Made by a program: the position numbers and the translations under genes. A stretch of DNA of 64,000 nucleotides from CAYSLU01 sp964431965 (GTDB lineage: Bacteria > Verrucomicrobiota > Kiritimatiellia > CAIKKV01 > CAYSLU01). Each line of letters starts with the position of its first letter. Position 1 is the stretch's first letter. The DNA is taken from assembly GCA_964431965.1 (NCBI GenBank), contig CAYSLU010000009.1, forward strand, positions 1 through 64,000. Direction: 5' to 3'. The notes beneath the pieces were generated by a model. It saw nothing but the letters and a program-made list of their open reading frames with translations. It did no database searches and was not told where the DNA came from. Shown piece after piece: positions 35,568-44,068 of the stretch.

Positions 35568-36649
35568 AGGTCCTGACCATTCTCGGAACGCGGCCGGAGA
35601 TCATCCGCCTGTGCCGCATCGCGGCAAAGCTCGACGGCCTTTGTGAGCATGTCGTCGTTCATACGGGACAGAACTACGATCCGAACCTGAATGACGTCTT
35701 CTTTGAGCAACTCGGGGTTCGGAGCCCAAACTACCACCTCGGCGCCACCGGTGGCTTCGGGGCGCAAGTCGGGACGATTCTGACGGGGCTGGAGCGCATC
35801 CTGACGTCCGAGCGGCCTGATCGCTTCCTCGTCCTGGGCGACACCAATAGCAGCGTCGGCGCGATGATGGCCAAGCGGATGGGAATCCCTGTCTACCACA
35901 TGGAGGCCGGCAACCGTTGCTACGACGATCGGGTCCCGGAGGAAGTGAATCGGCGGATCATTGACCACAGCAGCGACGTGCTGATGCCGTACACGGAGCG
36001 CAGCCGGCAGAACCTGCTGCGCGAGGGGATACACGGTAGCCGCATCTATGTGACGGGTAACCCGATCTACGAGGTGATCCGGCACTACGATGACCGGACT
36101 CGCGCGTCCGATGTCCTGACGCGGCTCGGTTTGGCAGCTGGGCGGTTTTTCCTGGTGACGGCCCACCGAGCCGAGAACGTGGACATCGAGGAGCGGTTGG
36201 CCGGCATCGTGACATCCCTCCGCCGGCTTCAGCAGGCGTACGCGGTGCCGGTCATTGTCAGCACCCACCCGCGGACCCGGGCTCGTATGCAGGCGTTCGG
36301 CGTCCGGGGCGACGACCCCGGCATCCGTTTCCTCGATCCGTTTGGATTCTTCGACTTCATAGCGCTCGAGCGGAGCGCGTTCTGCGTTCTCAGCGACAGC
36401 GGCACCGTACAGGAGGAGTGCGCCATTTTCGGCGTTCCGAACGTGACGCTCCGGGACGTGACCGAGCGCCCGGAAACGATCGAGTGCGGCAGCAACATCC
36501 TGAGCGGGGTCGACCCCGACCGGATCGAGCGGTGTACACGGCTCGTGACGTCGCGGCCGCCCGCCTGGAAGGCACCGCCCGAGTATCTGGTTGAGAACGT
36601 CAGCGAAACGGTGGTGCGCCTTGTGTTGGGGTATCGGTGGGCGGAATGA
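35564..36649 (+). CDS. wecB: UDP-N-acetylglucosamine 2-epimerase (WecB/FnlC type)
   Basis: A 361-residue enzyme of the non-hydrolysing UDP-GlcNAc 2-epimerase family. It opens with ILGTRPEIIRL and contains HTGQNYD, HMEAGNR, VPEEVNRRIIDH, TAHRAENVD and DSGTVQEE, each matching a family signature with small changes. It epimerises C-2 of a UDP-N-acetyl hexosamine or of its deoxy product. With the upstream reductase this resembles the FnlBC/CapFG steps to UDP-L-FucNAc or UDP-L-QuiNAc, so the substrate may be a deoxy amino sugar rather than UDP-GlcNAc. Confidence 0.92.
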   Translation: MKVLTILGTRPEIIRLCRIAAKLDGLCEHVVVHTGQNYDPNLNDVFFEQLGVRSPNYHLGATGGFGAQVGTILTGLERILTSERPDRFLVLGDTNSSVGAMMAKRMGIPVYHMEAGNRCYDDRVPEEVNRRIIDHSSDVLMPYTERSRQNLLREGIHGSRIYVTGNPIYEVIRHYDDRTRASDVLTRLGLAAGRFFLVTAHRAENVDIEERLAGIVTSLRRLQQAYAVPVIVSTHPRTRARMQAFGVRGDDPGIRFLDPFGFFDFIALERSAFCVLSDSGTVQEECAIFGVPNVTLRDVTERPETIECGSNILSGVDPDRIERCTRLVTSRPPAWKAPPEYLVENVSETVVRLVLGYRWAE

Positions 36650-37623
36650 AGGCTTTTCGATATCGCATCGCGGATGGGCTGGCGCGGCTGATCAGCCGCT
36701 TGCCGGACTATGTCTTGGCGCGCGTCGTCAAGCGCATGGCGGATACGGGACGGGGGACCGACGCTTGCCTGCGGTGGGGTGCGCTGCCGCTGCCGGTCCA
36801 TTTCTACTCGCCGGTTCCCGACTTGGACGATCTGGCTCGCCGCCGCGTATGGGATCGGCGAAGCCCGCTGGCTGGGGTCGACTTTCGCCCCGAGGCGCAG
36901 GTGGAACTGCTCGGCCGGATCGGGCGGGCGCACGGCGGGGAGTGTGACTGGCCGGCCGGGTCGGCCGGCCAGCCCGACCGGTTCTTCACCGAGAACGGTT
37001 GCTTCAGCTTTGGGTGTGCGGCGAGCGCGCACGGGATACTGCGTCATTTCAAGCCGCGGCGTATCGTTGAGATCGGCTCGGGCAACTCGTCGCTTGTGAT
37101 TGCGGAAGCGCTTCGCCGGAACGAGCAGGAGGGTGCGCCCCGGGCCGAGTACACGATCGTCGATCCGTATCCCGGCCCGGTTGTGAGGGGCGGGCTTCCG
37201 GGCGTGACGCGGCTGGTCGACGATCGCGTCGAGCAGGTCTCCCCGGATGCGTTCGGGGTGCTACGCGAGAACGACGTGCTCTTCATCGACTCGGGCCATA
37301 CGGTGCGCATCGGCGGCGACGTGAACTGCCTGCTGCTCGACGTCCTCCCCACCCTGGCTCCGGGAGTGGTCGTGCACGTGCACGACGTCCACCTGCCGTA
37401 CGAGTACCCGGAGAAGTACGCGCGCAACGCGGCGTTCCGGATGCTGTGGACCGAGGGCTACCTGCTGCAGGCGTTCCTGAGCCTCAACCGCGAGTACGAG
37501 GTGCTGCTGGCGATGCAGTTCCTGCAGCAGGAGCACGCGGCGGCCTTCCAGGCGGCCTTCCCGCGCTACGATCCGGTGCGACACCGCTCGGTGAGCGCAG
37601 CGTTTTGGATTCGAAGAAAATGA
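36646..37623 (+). CDS. Methyltransf_24-like SAM methyltransferase
   Basis: A 325-residue protein. PRRIVEIGSGNSSLVIAEAL is the SAM loop, YTIVDPYP follows, and VLFIDSGHTVRIGGDVN matches the Methyltransf_24 family. It is paralogous to the protein at 48696-49640: both have HFYSP-P-D near residue 45-55 and end in YDP.RH.S-type sequence. The ATG at 36646 overlaps the 2-epimerase stop (ATGA). The acceptor is unknown. Confidence 0.87.
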   Translation: MKAFRYRIADGLARLISRLPDYVLARVVKRMADTGRGTDACLRWGALPLPVHFYSPVPDLDDLARRRVWDRRSPLAGVDFRPEAQVELLGRIGRAHGGECDWPAGSAGQPDRFFTENGCFSFGCAASAHGILRHFKPRRIVEIGSGNSSLVIAEALRRNEQEGAPRAEYTIVDPYPGPVVRGGLPGVTRLVDDRVEQVSPDAFGVLRENDVLFIDSGHTVRIGGDVNCLLLDVLPTLAPGVVVHVHDVHLPYEYPEKYARNAAFRMLWTEGYLLQAFLSLNREYEVLLAMQFLQQEHAAAFQAAFPRYDPVRHRSVSAAFWIRRK

Positions 37624-37627
37624 AAGC

Positions 37628-38323
37628 ATGCCTTACATGAATGCCTCGTTCCTTCGCACGGCCAAGCACGCCCTGACTATCGCGGGGACGCACCTGTCTG
37701 ATGCCCGAATCCGGCGGATGCAGACCATTTTGGATTGTCTGGCCGTGGGGCGTTGGATGGCCTCGCGCGGGTTCCGATTCCGCAACCGCGTCCAGAATCG
37801 GCAACAGGTCTGGGATGTCGTGCTTCGGCAAGTGGCCGATCGGCGGGTGCTCTACCTGGAGTTCGGTGTTGCGGGTGGCTCGAGCATGCGCTACTGGTCT
37901 CAGCACCTGAAGCACCCCGGGGCCATGCTCCACGGATTCGACAGCTTCGAGGGGCTCCCGGCAGATGGAGGGCCTTGGAAGGAAGGGCAGTTCGACACTG
38001 CCGGGCAGGTGCCAGTGATCGACGATCCCCGAGTTCGTTTCTTCAAAGGGTGGTTTGACCAATCGCTGCCAGTGTACGCGATGCCCGATCACGACGTCCT
38101 TGTGATCAACATGGACTCTGATCTCTACACATCGACATGCTTCGTGCTCAATCACCTCCGACCGCATGTCACTCCCGGCACGTTCATCTATTTCGACGAG
38201 ATGTGCTATCCGGAGCATGAACTGCGTGCGTTCGGCGAGTTCATCGACGAAGCACGGATGACGTTCGTGCCGGTGTGTGCGGATCAGACGATGACGTTCG
38301 TGTGTTTTCAGTGCGTGGGATAG
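37628..38323 (+). CDS. TylF/macrocin O-methyltransferase-like protein
   Basis: A 231-residue protein of the TylF (PF05711) family. LYLEFGVAGGSSMRYWS is the SAM loop, GFDSFEGLP follows, and DVLVINMDSDLYTST holds the acidic metal-site residues. Family members O-methylate sugar hydroxyls. It follows the upstream methyltransferase by four bases. The 143 bases after it (38324-38466) contain no convincing gene. Confidence 0.9.
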   Translation: MPYMNASFLRTAKHALTIAGTHLSDARIRRMQTILDCLAVGRWMASRGFRFRNRVQNRQQVWDVVLRQVADRRVLYLEFGVAGGSSMRYWSQHLKHPGAMLHGFDSFEGLPADGGPWKEGQFDTAGQVPVIDDPRVRFFKGWFDQSLPVYAMPDHDVLVINMDSDLYTSTCFVLNHLRPHVTPGTFIYFDEMCYPEHELRAFGEFIDEARMTFVPVCADQTMTFVCFQCVG

Positions 38324-38466
38324 TCGCGCCATGAACAGCAGCTAGAAGAGGGGCCTCAATGACGGGCCTGTCTGGAGTAGCGGACGAATGCGCTTCGTGA
38401 GGCGATGCGGGGCGGACGGCGGCCGGGTGATCATGGCGCGTTCGCGAAGGAGCGTGGACGGAGAAC

Positions 38467-39429
38467 ATGAAAGCGTGGGACCTCACTCTGAACGCAGGTG
38501 CGGTGCTCCTCGTGTCCGCGGCGGACGAGCGCTACGCGATGCCGCTTGCTGTGATGCTGAAGTCCGCCGAACGGGGGCTGCGGCCGGGCGTCGAACTCCG
38601 CGCGCATGTCATCGATGGCGGGCTGCGGGCTGGGAGCCGCGCGCGGATCGCACGAACCCTCGATCCAGAGCGCACGACGTTGGAGTGGATTCGACCGGAT
38701 CCGACGCGGCTGAGCGGCGTTCCTGTGTTCGGTCACGTCAGCCTGAGCACCTACTACCGGCTTCTGATCCCGGACCTGCTGCCCCCTGAGGCGGAGCGGG
38801 CTGTGTATGTCGATGCAGACTGCATCGTGCTCGGCGACTTGGCGGAGCTGGGTGAACGGGACTTCGGCGGCTGCCCGCTGATGGCGGTGCCGGAGGGCGA
38901 GATGCGGGTGTCTTCACCCGACGGAATCCCGGCGTACCGGGAGCTCGGGCTTCCGCCCGACGCGCGCTGTCTCAACGGGGGGGTGCTGGTGCTCGACTTG
39001 GCGGCCTGGCGGCGGGCGGCCATATCCGGCCGGATCCTCGAGTACCTGCGGACGCACCGCGAGCGCGTGCGGTTCTGGGATCAGGACGGGCTGAACGCCG
39101 TGCTCGCCACGCGCTGGGTCGAGCTGGAGCGGCGCTGGAACTACCGGGTGGACTGCGCGTCGCCGTGCGCGCTCCCGGCCGCGGAGGCGTTGGCCGCGAT
39201 CCGGCGCGACGCGGCGATCGTGCATTTCGCGTCGGCCACGAAGCCGTGGCACTACTTTGCCGACCATCCGGGTCGGCAGCTGTTCCTCGAGCATCTGCAG
39301 CGGACGGACTGGGCCGGGTGGAGCCCGCGACCGCCGCTGCGCGCGCTGCGCAACCCGCACTTCTGGGGAGCCCGTCTGCGCCGCGTGCCGCTGCTCGGCC
39401 GCCTCTGGGCGGCGGTCCGATCGCCTTGA
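38467..39429 (+). CDS. GT8 family glycosyltransferase
   Basis: A 320-residue family 8 glycosyltransferase (LgtC/galactosyltransferase-like, retaining). The metal site VYVDADCIVLGDL has Asp116/Asp118, CLNGGVLVLDLAAWR is conserved, DQDGLNAVLA follows, and IVHFASATKPWH is the C-terminal signature. The basic tail could bind the membrane. It is the only GT8 in the window. The ATG at 38467 lies seven bases after GGACGGAG. Confidence 0.93.
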   Translation: MKAWDLTLNAGAVLLVSAADERYAMPLAVMLKSAERGLRPGVELRAHVIDGGLRAGSRARIARTLDPERTTLEWIRPDPTRLSGVPVFGHVSLSTYYRLLIPDLLPPEAERAVYVDADCIVLGDLAELGERDFGGCPLMAVPEGEMRVSSPDGIPAYRELGLPPDARCLNGGVLVLDLAAWRRAAISGRILEYLRTHRERVRFWDQDGLNAVLATRWVELERRWNYRVDCASPCALPAAEALAAIRRDAAIVHFASATKPWHYFADHPGRQLFLEHLQRTDWAGWSPRPPLRALRNPHFWGARLRRVPLLGRLWAAVRSP

Positions 39430-39526
39430 AGGATCGGCGGAGTATTCAACGCCGGGGGAAGGGGTCGACGAAGCTTGCGACAAAGCTCGCGACAAAGATT
39501 CTGGGGAAGGATGGAGCTCGTTGAAG

Positions 39527-40138
39527 ATGAATGCACGTGAGCTACTGCGTCGGGGTCTGCGTGCCTGTGGGCTTGAGGTGCTGCGGTACGCACCAGGCAA
39601 GCGGCGGCTGTATTACGGGGAGCGGATGCTGCTGTCGCGGCAGGGGGAGCTGACGCTGGAGGAGTCTCGGTTCCTGGGCGAACTGGTTCGCGGGCTTCAG
39701 ACACCGGGGCCGATCGTGGAGGTCGGATCCCTGTTTGGCTCATCCACACGGATCCTGGCGCTCTTCGCCTCCGTTGGCCGGTCGATCGTTGCGGTCGACA
39801 ACTTTACCTGGAACCCCTTGGGCATTTCGCCGGCTGAGCATTTTCTCGCCACCCGATTGGCTCTGGATGAGGCGATACAAAAGTATGGTCTCCAGTTGCT
39901 GCGCATCGACAAGAACGAATTCTACCGAACGTACGAGGGGCCTCGACCGTCCCTCGTTTTTGTCGATGCGGGGCATTCCTACGAGGAGACGCGGAAGGAC
40001 ATCGTGTGGGCGCGCGGCGCCGGCGCCGAGCTGGTGTGCGGGCACGACTACAACGAGCGGGACTGGCCGGGCGTGGTTCACGCGGTCAAGGAGTTCGGGG
40101 GACCGCGGCGGCTGGTCGGGACGCTCTGGGCTCTCTGA
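39527..40138 (+). CDS. Small SAM methyltransferase (Methyltransf_24 type)
   Basis: A 203-residue protein. GPIVEVGSLFGSSTRILAL is the SAM loop, then AVDNFTWNP and LVFVDAGHSYEETRKD, the last a good match to the family acidic segment. The ATG at 39527 is used; TTG 39521 is possible. The preceding 97 bases hold a short direct repeat (GCTTGCGACAAA / GCTCGCGACAAA, about 39472-39496). The next gene begins at 40140 right after the stop. Confidence 0.83.
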   Translation: MNARELLRRGLRACGLEVLRYAPGKRRLYYGERMLLSRQGELTLEESRFLGELVRGLQTPGPIVEVGSLFGSSTRILALFASVGRSIVAVDNFTWNPLGISPAEHFLATRLALDEAIQKYGLQLLRIDKNEFYRTYEGPRPSLVFVDAGHSYEETRKDIVWARGAGAELVCGHDYNERDWPGVVHAVKEFGGPRRLVGTLWAL

Positions 40139-40139
40139 C

Positions 40140-41795
40140 ATGAATTCGTTTGCTCCAACCTTCAGCGTGGTGGTCCCCGTCTACAACCATGCCCCCTATG
40201 TCGGTGCGGCGCTGGACAGCATCCTCGCCCAGACGGACCCGGATTGGGAAGCGGTGGTCGTGGACGACGGGTCGACGGACGGAACACCGCGGATTGTCGA
40301 CCAGTACGCGCGACAGGACCCGCGGATTCGGGTGTATCACAAGCCGAACGGCGGAGTGGCCAGCGCGTTGAACAGGGGCGTGAGTGAGGCGCGGGGCGAG
40401 TGGATCTGCTGGCTTAGTTCGGACGATCTGTTTGAACGCACCAAACTCGAAGTGCACCGCGAGTGGATGCGGCGGAGATCCGACGTCAGGTTCTTCTTCA
40501 CTGATTTCCTGATTCTGGACCATGCCACGGGTCGCTCGGCGCCGAGCGACAAGGCTTGGACAAACATCCCGCCGCGCGAATGGCAAGTTCTGTCCATGCT
40601 GCGGACGATCTATGTGAATGGGATCACGATGTGTCTGCACCGGGACGTCTTCAAGGTCGTGGGCCTGTTCAAGGAAGACTACCGGCTGGCGCAGGATTTC
40701 GAGTTCTTTCTTCGCGTGCTGGTTCGCTACGAGGCGCTGTTCATTCCGCAAGCCACCTGTAAGTATCGGAGTCACGTAGGCCAGGGTGTCCAAGTGCATT
40801 CTGAAGCCATGTTTCTTGAGACCGGCCGCGCCGCCCAGGAGTTCATTAATGCACACTCGTTCGAGCAGATGCTTGCTTTCTGTCCGGTCGGGGATTTGGA
40901 CGCTAGGCGGAACGCTTTGAGAATGGGCATGGAGGTCGCCTCCGATCCCTACGGGTATCTGTACGCGCTGGGGGCGCATCCCGCCCTGATCGGCCGGATT
41001 CTCGAATGGGTGGGCGCGTGTCCGGGTGTGGCCGGGCGGGCGTTGCGGCATGAGTTCGGCATGCTGGCCCGGTCCGCCAGCCTGGGGCACAAGGCTACGC
41101 TTCAGGGCGTGTTCTGGCAGGCGGCGGCGGTTGCCGTGGAAGCCCTTTCCGCGCCGTACCCCTACCATCCGGTTGACGTGCATGAGTTGGCCATTCTGCA
41201 CTGCCGGCGTCTTCGGGCTCTGAATGAGCCGAAGGCGGGCGCCATGGCAGAGTACCTGACGAGGCGCCTGGGACTCTCACTGGCGGAGGCGGACGATCGC
41301 CGCGCGGAGCATCCGCGTAGTCTGGTTCTGGCATACGGCGCGGACCTGACGGACCCCGCCAGCGTGCCGGCGCGTCTGGCTGCGCGCCAAGCAGGGATCC
41401 TGGCGGCGTCCGGCCACTCGGTGATCCTGTTTTCGACGGCGCGGGAAGGCTTTGGGTGGCTGGGGGGGCTGCCCGTTCTAGGATCGCGGCGACCGATCAA
41501 GGCCCTTCTGGCGTTCGCTGCGGCCGTGTCGGTGGACGCGGTGTTGGGCCTGAAGCGCCGCCCCTTTCTGCGGTGGCCTTTTGCGCTCCTGAACCCGTCC
41601 GCGGAGCCGGTTGCCGAACCCGGCGAACCGCTCCTCCGTCAGATTGAGGAGGCGTCCGGGACGTCTGTAGTCCGACCCCCCGTCATGCGTGCCCTCAAGG
41701 GGGCCGCTCGCTGTCTGCGCGCCGTCAGGGGGGTGACCCTTGAGATCGCCGTGCGTGTTCTGCGTGCGGCAGGCGGGTGTGACAAGGCGGCGTGA
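40140..41795 (+). CDS. GT2 glycosyltransferase with long C-terminal domain
   Basis: A 551-residue protein. Residues 1-240 are a typical family 2 domain: FSVVVPVYNHAPYVGAAL, VVVDDGSTDGTPRIV, WLSSDDLFE for the metal site, and the later AQDFEFFLRV. Residues 280-551 are a domain of unknown fold, mostly helical by eye, ending in a basic segment. A similar second half is not seen elsewhere in the window. It overlaps the next gene by four bases. Confidence 0.87.
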   Translation: MNSFAPTFSVVVPVYNHAPYVGAALDSILAQTDPDWEAVVVDDGSTDGTPRIVDQYARQDPRIRVYHKPNGGVASALNRGVSEARGEWICWLSSDDLFERTKLEVHREWMRRRSDVRFFFTDFLILDHATGRSAPSDKAWTNIPPREWQVLSMLRTIYVNGITMCLHRDVFKVVGLFKEDYRLAQDFEFFLRVLVRYEALFIPQATCKYRSHVGQGVQVHSEAMFLETGRAAQEFINAHSFEQMLAFCPVGDLDARRNALRMGMEVASDPYGYLYALGAHPALIGRILEWVGACPGVAGRALRHEFGMLARSASLGHKATLQGVFWQAAAVAVEALSAPYPYHPVDVHELAILHCRRLRALNEPKAGAMAEYLTRRLGLSLAEADDRRAEHPRSLVLAYGADLTDPASVPARLAARQAGILAASGHSVILFSTAREGFGWLGGLPVLGSRRPIKALLAFAAAVSVDAVLGLKRRPFLRWPFALLNPSAEPVAEPGEPLLRQIEEASGTSVVRPPVMRALKGAARCLRAVRGVTLEIAVRVLRAAGGCDKAA

Positions 41796-43252
41796 TTATG
41801 AGAGACTTGGGCTCTGCCATGACGAGCACTGCAGACACTCTATTCAAGACACGCAGAAGCGGGCACTGGGACGCGGTGGCCCGGAAGAGCGACCGCCGTG
41901 GCGTCTGGAGCGCGTACTATCACCAGCGCCTGGCCGAGATCTACCGGTATCTGGTGGCCCCGGGGCAGACGGTGCTTGAAGTGGGGTGCGGCGCGGGCGA
42001 TCTGCTCGCGGCTGTCAAACCTTCGAGGGGAGTGGGGGTGGACTTCTCTCCCGAGATGATCCGCCTGGCGCGCCAGCGGCATCCCGAGCACGAGTTCATC
42101 TGTGCGGACGCGACGGATTTCGCGGCGTCCGATCCAGTCGATGTCGTCATTCTTTCGGACCTCGTGAACGACTTGTGGGATATCCAAGCTGTCTTCGAGC
42201 GGGTCCGCCGGATCTGTGCACCCCACACGCGTGTCATTTTGAACACCTACAGCCACCTATGGGAGCTGCCGCTCGAACTCGCCTCCCGCCTCAAGTTGAT
42301 TCGCCCCCGGCTCCACCAGAACTGGATCACGGGCGACGACGTCGAGAACATGATGAGGCTGGCCGATTTCGAAGTGATCCGGCGCTGGCCGGAGATCGTG
42401 TGGCCGGTGCGCACGCCCCTGCTTGACGCCCTGATGAACCGTTTCATCGGCAAGCTGTGGCCGTGGAACGGGCTTTGTCTGGCCAATTTTGTGATGGCCC
42501 GTCCGGTGCCCGCTCCGTCTGAAGTCGCCCGCAAACCCGTGGTATCCGTGATCGTTCCGGCCCGCAACGAAGCGGGCAACATAGCCCATATTTTCGATCG
42601 GACTCCGGAAATGGGCGCGGGCACCGAACTGGTGTTTGTCGAAGGGCATTCGCGCGACGACACGTTCGCGGAGATCCAGCGGCAGGCCGCGGCCCACAGC
42701 GGCCGCCGGTGCAAGGTGCTCCGCCAGACGGGCGAGGGCAAGGGGGACGCCGTGCGCGTCGGATTCGCCGCGGCCGAAGGGGACGCGCTGATGATTCTGG
42801 ATGCGGACATGACGGTTCAGCCGGAGGATCTGCCCAGGTTCTTCGAGGCGCTGCAGTCGGGCAAGGGCGAGTTCATCAATGGGGTGCGGCTGGTCTATCC
42901 CATGGAACGGCAGGCCATGCGGTTCCTCAACCTGCTGGGCAACAAGTTCTTCAGCCTCGCGTTCTCGTGGCTGCTTGGACAGTCCCTCAAAGACACGTTG
43001 TGCGGAACCAAAGTTTTGTGGAAGCGTGACTACGAACGCATCGCCGCCAATCGCTCCTACTTTGGTGAGTTCGATCCGTTTGGTGACTTTGATCTGCTCT
43101 TTGGGGCCGCGAAACTGGGGCTCCGGATCGTGGATCTGCCGATTCGATATCGCGAGCGAACGTACGGGACGACCAACATCCATCGATGGAAGCACGGTTG
43201 GCTGCTCTTGCGCATGGTCGTGTTTGCGGCCCGGCGCATCAAGTTTGTCTAG
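41792..43252 (+). CDS. Fused SAM methyltransferase - GT2 glycosyltransferase
   Basis: A 486-residue two-domain protein. Residues 1-235 are a class I methyltransferase with VLEVGCGAGD at 61-70 and GVDFSPEMI. Residues 250-486 are a GT2 domain of the DPM1 type with VSVIVPARNEAGNIAH and DAD at 337-339, then TLCGTKVLWKRDY and YGTTNIHRWKHG. It lacks the two C-terminal membrane helices of GtrB, though a short hydrophobic end is present. The fusion implies methylation and transfer act on the same acceptor or lipid. The start is GTG 41792 in a four-base overlap. Confidence 0.9.
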   Translation: MIMRDLGSAMTSTADTLFKTRRSGHWDAVARKSDRRGVWSAYYHQRLAEIYRYLVAPGQTVLEVGCGAGDLLAAVKPSRGVGVDFSPEMIRLARQRHPEHEFICADATDFAASDPVDVVILSDLVNDLWDIQAVFERVRRICAPHTRVILNTYSHLWELPLELASRLKLIRPRLHQNWITGDDVENMMRLADFEVIRRWPEIVWPVRTPLLDALMNRFIGKLWPWNGLCLANFVMARPVPAPSEVARKPVVSVIVPARNEAGNIAHIFDRTPEMGAGTELVFVEGHSRDDTFAEIQRQAAAHSGRRCKVLRQTGEGKGDAVRVGFAAAEGDALMILDADMTVQPEDLPRFFEALQSGKGEFINGVRLVYPMERQAMRFLNLLGNKFFSLAFSWLLGQSLKDTLCGTKVLWKRDYERIAANRSYFGEFDPFGDFDLLFGAAKLGLRIVDLPIRYRERTYGTTNIHRWKHGWLLLRMVVFAARRIKFV

Positions 43253-43282
43253 CGGACGGTGGTGCGGAGCCAGGGGGTGGCG

Positions 43283-44050
43283 ATGGCAACGGATCCGAAA
43301 GAGGGCGGCGGTCCCGGGGGCACGCTGGGGGTGCGGCATGAGCGCGAAGTGGCGCATGGACGGGAGTTGGCGGCGCGGGGAGCCGAAGGCGCGTGGGGAT
43401 GGGAGACGCCCGCGGGGCGAATTCGAGCGGAGCGAAGGGCTGAGCTGATTGCCCGGGGCGCCGGTCTGGGTCCCGATGTCGCCGCGCTGGAGATCGGCTG
43501 CGGCACGGGGCTGTTCACGGAACGATTTGCCGCCACGGGCGCACGGCTCACGGCTGTCGATATCTCGCCCGACCTCTTGGACCTGGCGCGCCGGCGCGGG
43601 TTGCCGGACCAGGTGACGTTCCACCTTGGGAGCTTCGAAGATGCGGTTCTCCGTGGACCCTATGACGCGGTGGTGGGCTCTTCCGTCCTGCATCACTTGA
43701 GCCTGGACCTCGCCCTTCAGCGCATCCATGCGATCTTGCGTCCGGGAGGGAGATTGAGTTTCGCGGAGCCGAACATGCTCAATCCGCAGGTGTATGTTAC
43801 GAAGCATCTGAAGTTCCTCTTCCCGGAGGAGTCGCCCGATGAAACGGCGTTCGTGCGCTTTGCGGTGCGGAGGCGTCTGGTCGCGGCCGGTTTCGATGAT
43901 GTCGCCGTTGTGCCCTTCGACTGGCTTCACCCGGCCTTGTCGGAGCGGTGGATTCCGCTGGTGTCTCGAGCGGGCAGGAGCCTGGAGCGGATATGGGCGA
44001 TCCGCGAGTTCTCGGGATCCCTGCTGATAACCGCCCGACGGGCTGACTGA
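43283..44050 (+). CDS. Class I SAM methyltransferase
   Basis: A 255-residue methyltransferase. ALEIGCGTGLFTERFA is the SAM loop, then AVDISPDLLDLARR, VVGSSVLHHL and ILRPGGRLSFAEPN, all typical of Methyltransf_11/25. ATG 43283 is preferred to GTG 43259 because the extra codons add nothing recognisable. Its acceptor is unknown; the upstream fusion protein is the nearest partner. Confidence 0.87.
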   Translation: MATDPKEGGGPGGTLGVRHEREVAHGRELAARGAEGAWGWETPAGRIRAERRAELIARGAGLGPDVAALEIGCGTGLFTERFAATGARLTAVDISPDLLDLARRRGLPDQVTFHLGSFEDAVLRGPYDAVVGSSVLHHLSLDLALQRIHAILRPGGRLSFAEPNMLNPQVYVTKHLKFLFPEESPDETAFVRFAVRRRLVAAGFDDVAVVPFDWLHPALSERWIPLVSRAGRSLERIWAIREFSGSLLITARRAD

Positions 44051-44052
44051 TT

Positions 44053-44058
44053 GAGGAG
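44053..44058 (+). promoter_or_regulatory. Ribosome binding site setting the GTG start at 44069
   Basis: GAGGAG lies ten bases upstream of GTG 44069. An in-frame TTG at 44051 precedes this site and would place it inside the coding region, so GTG is the better start. Confidence 0.6.
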
Positions 44059-44068
44059 TGAGCGAAAC

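Noticed and set aside
38388..38789. 133-codon open frame overlapping the GT8 start
   Set aside because: It is out of frame with a well-supported GT8 gene and has no domain. The GT8 frame explains the region.
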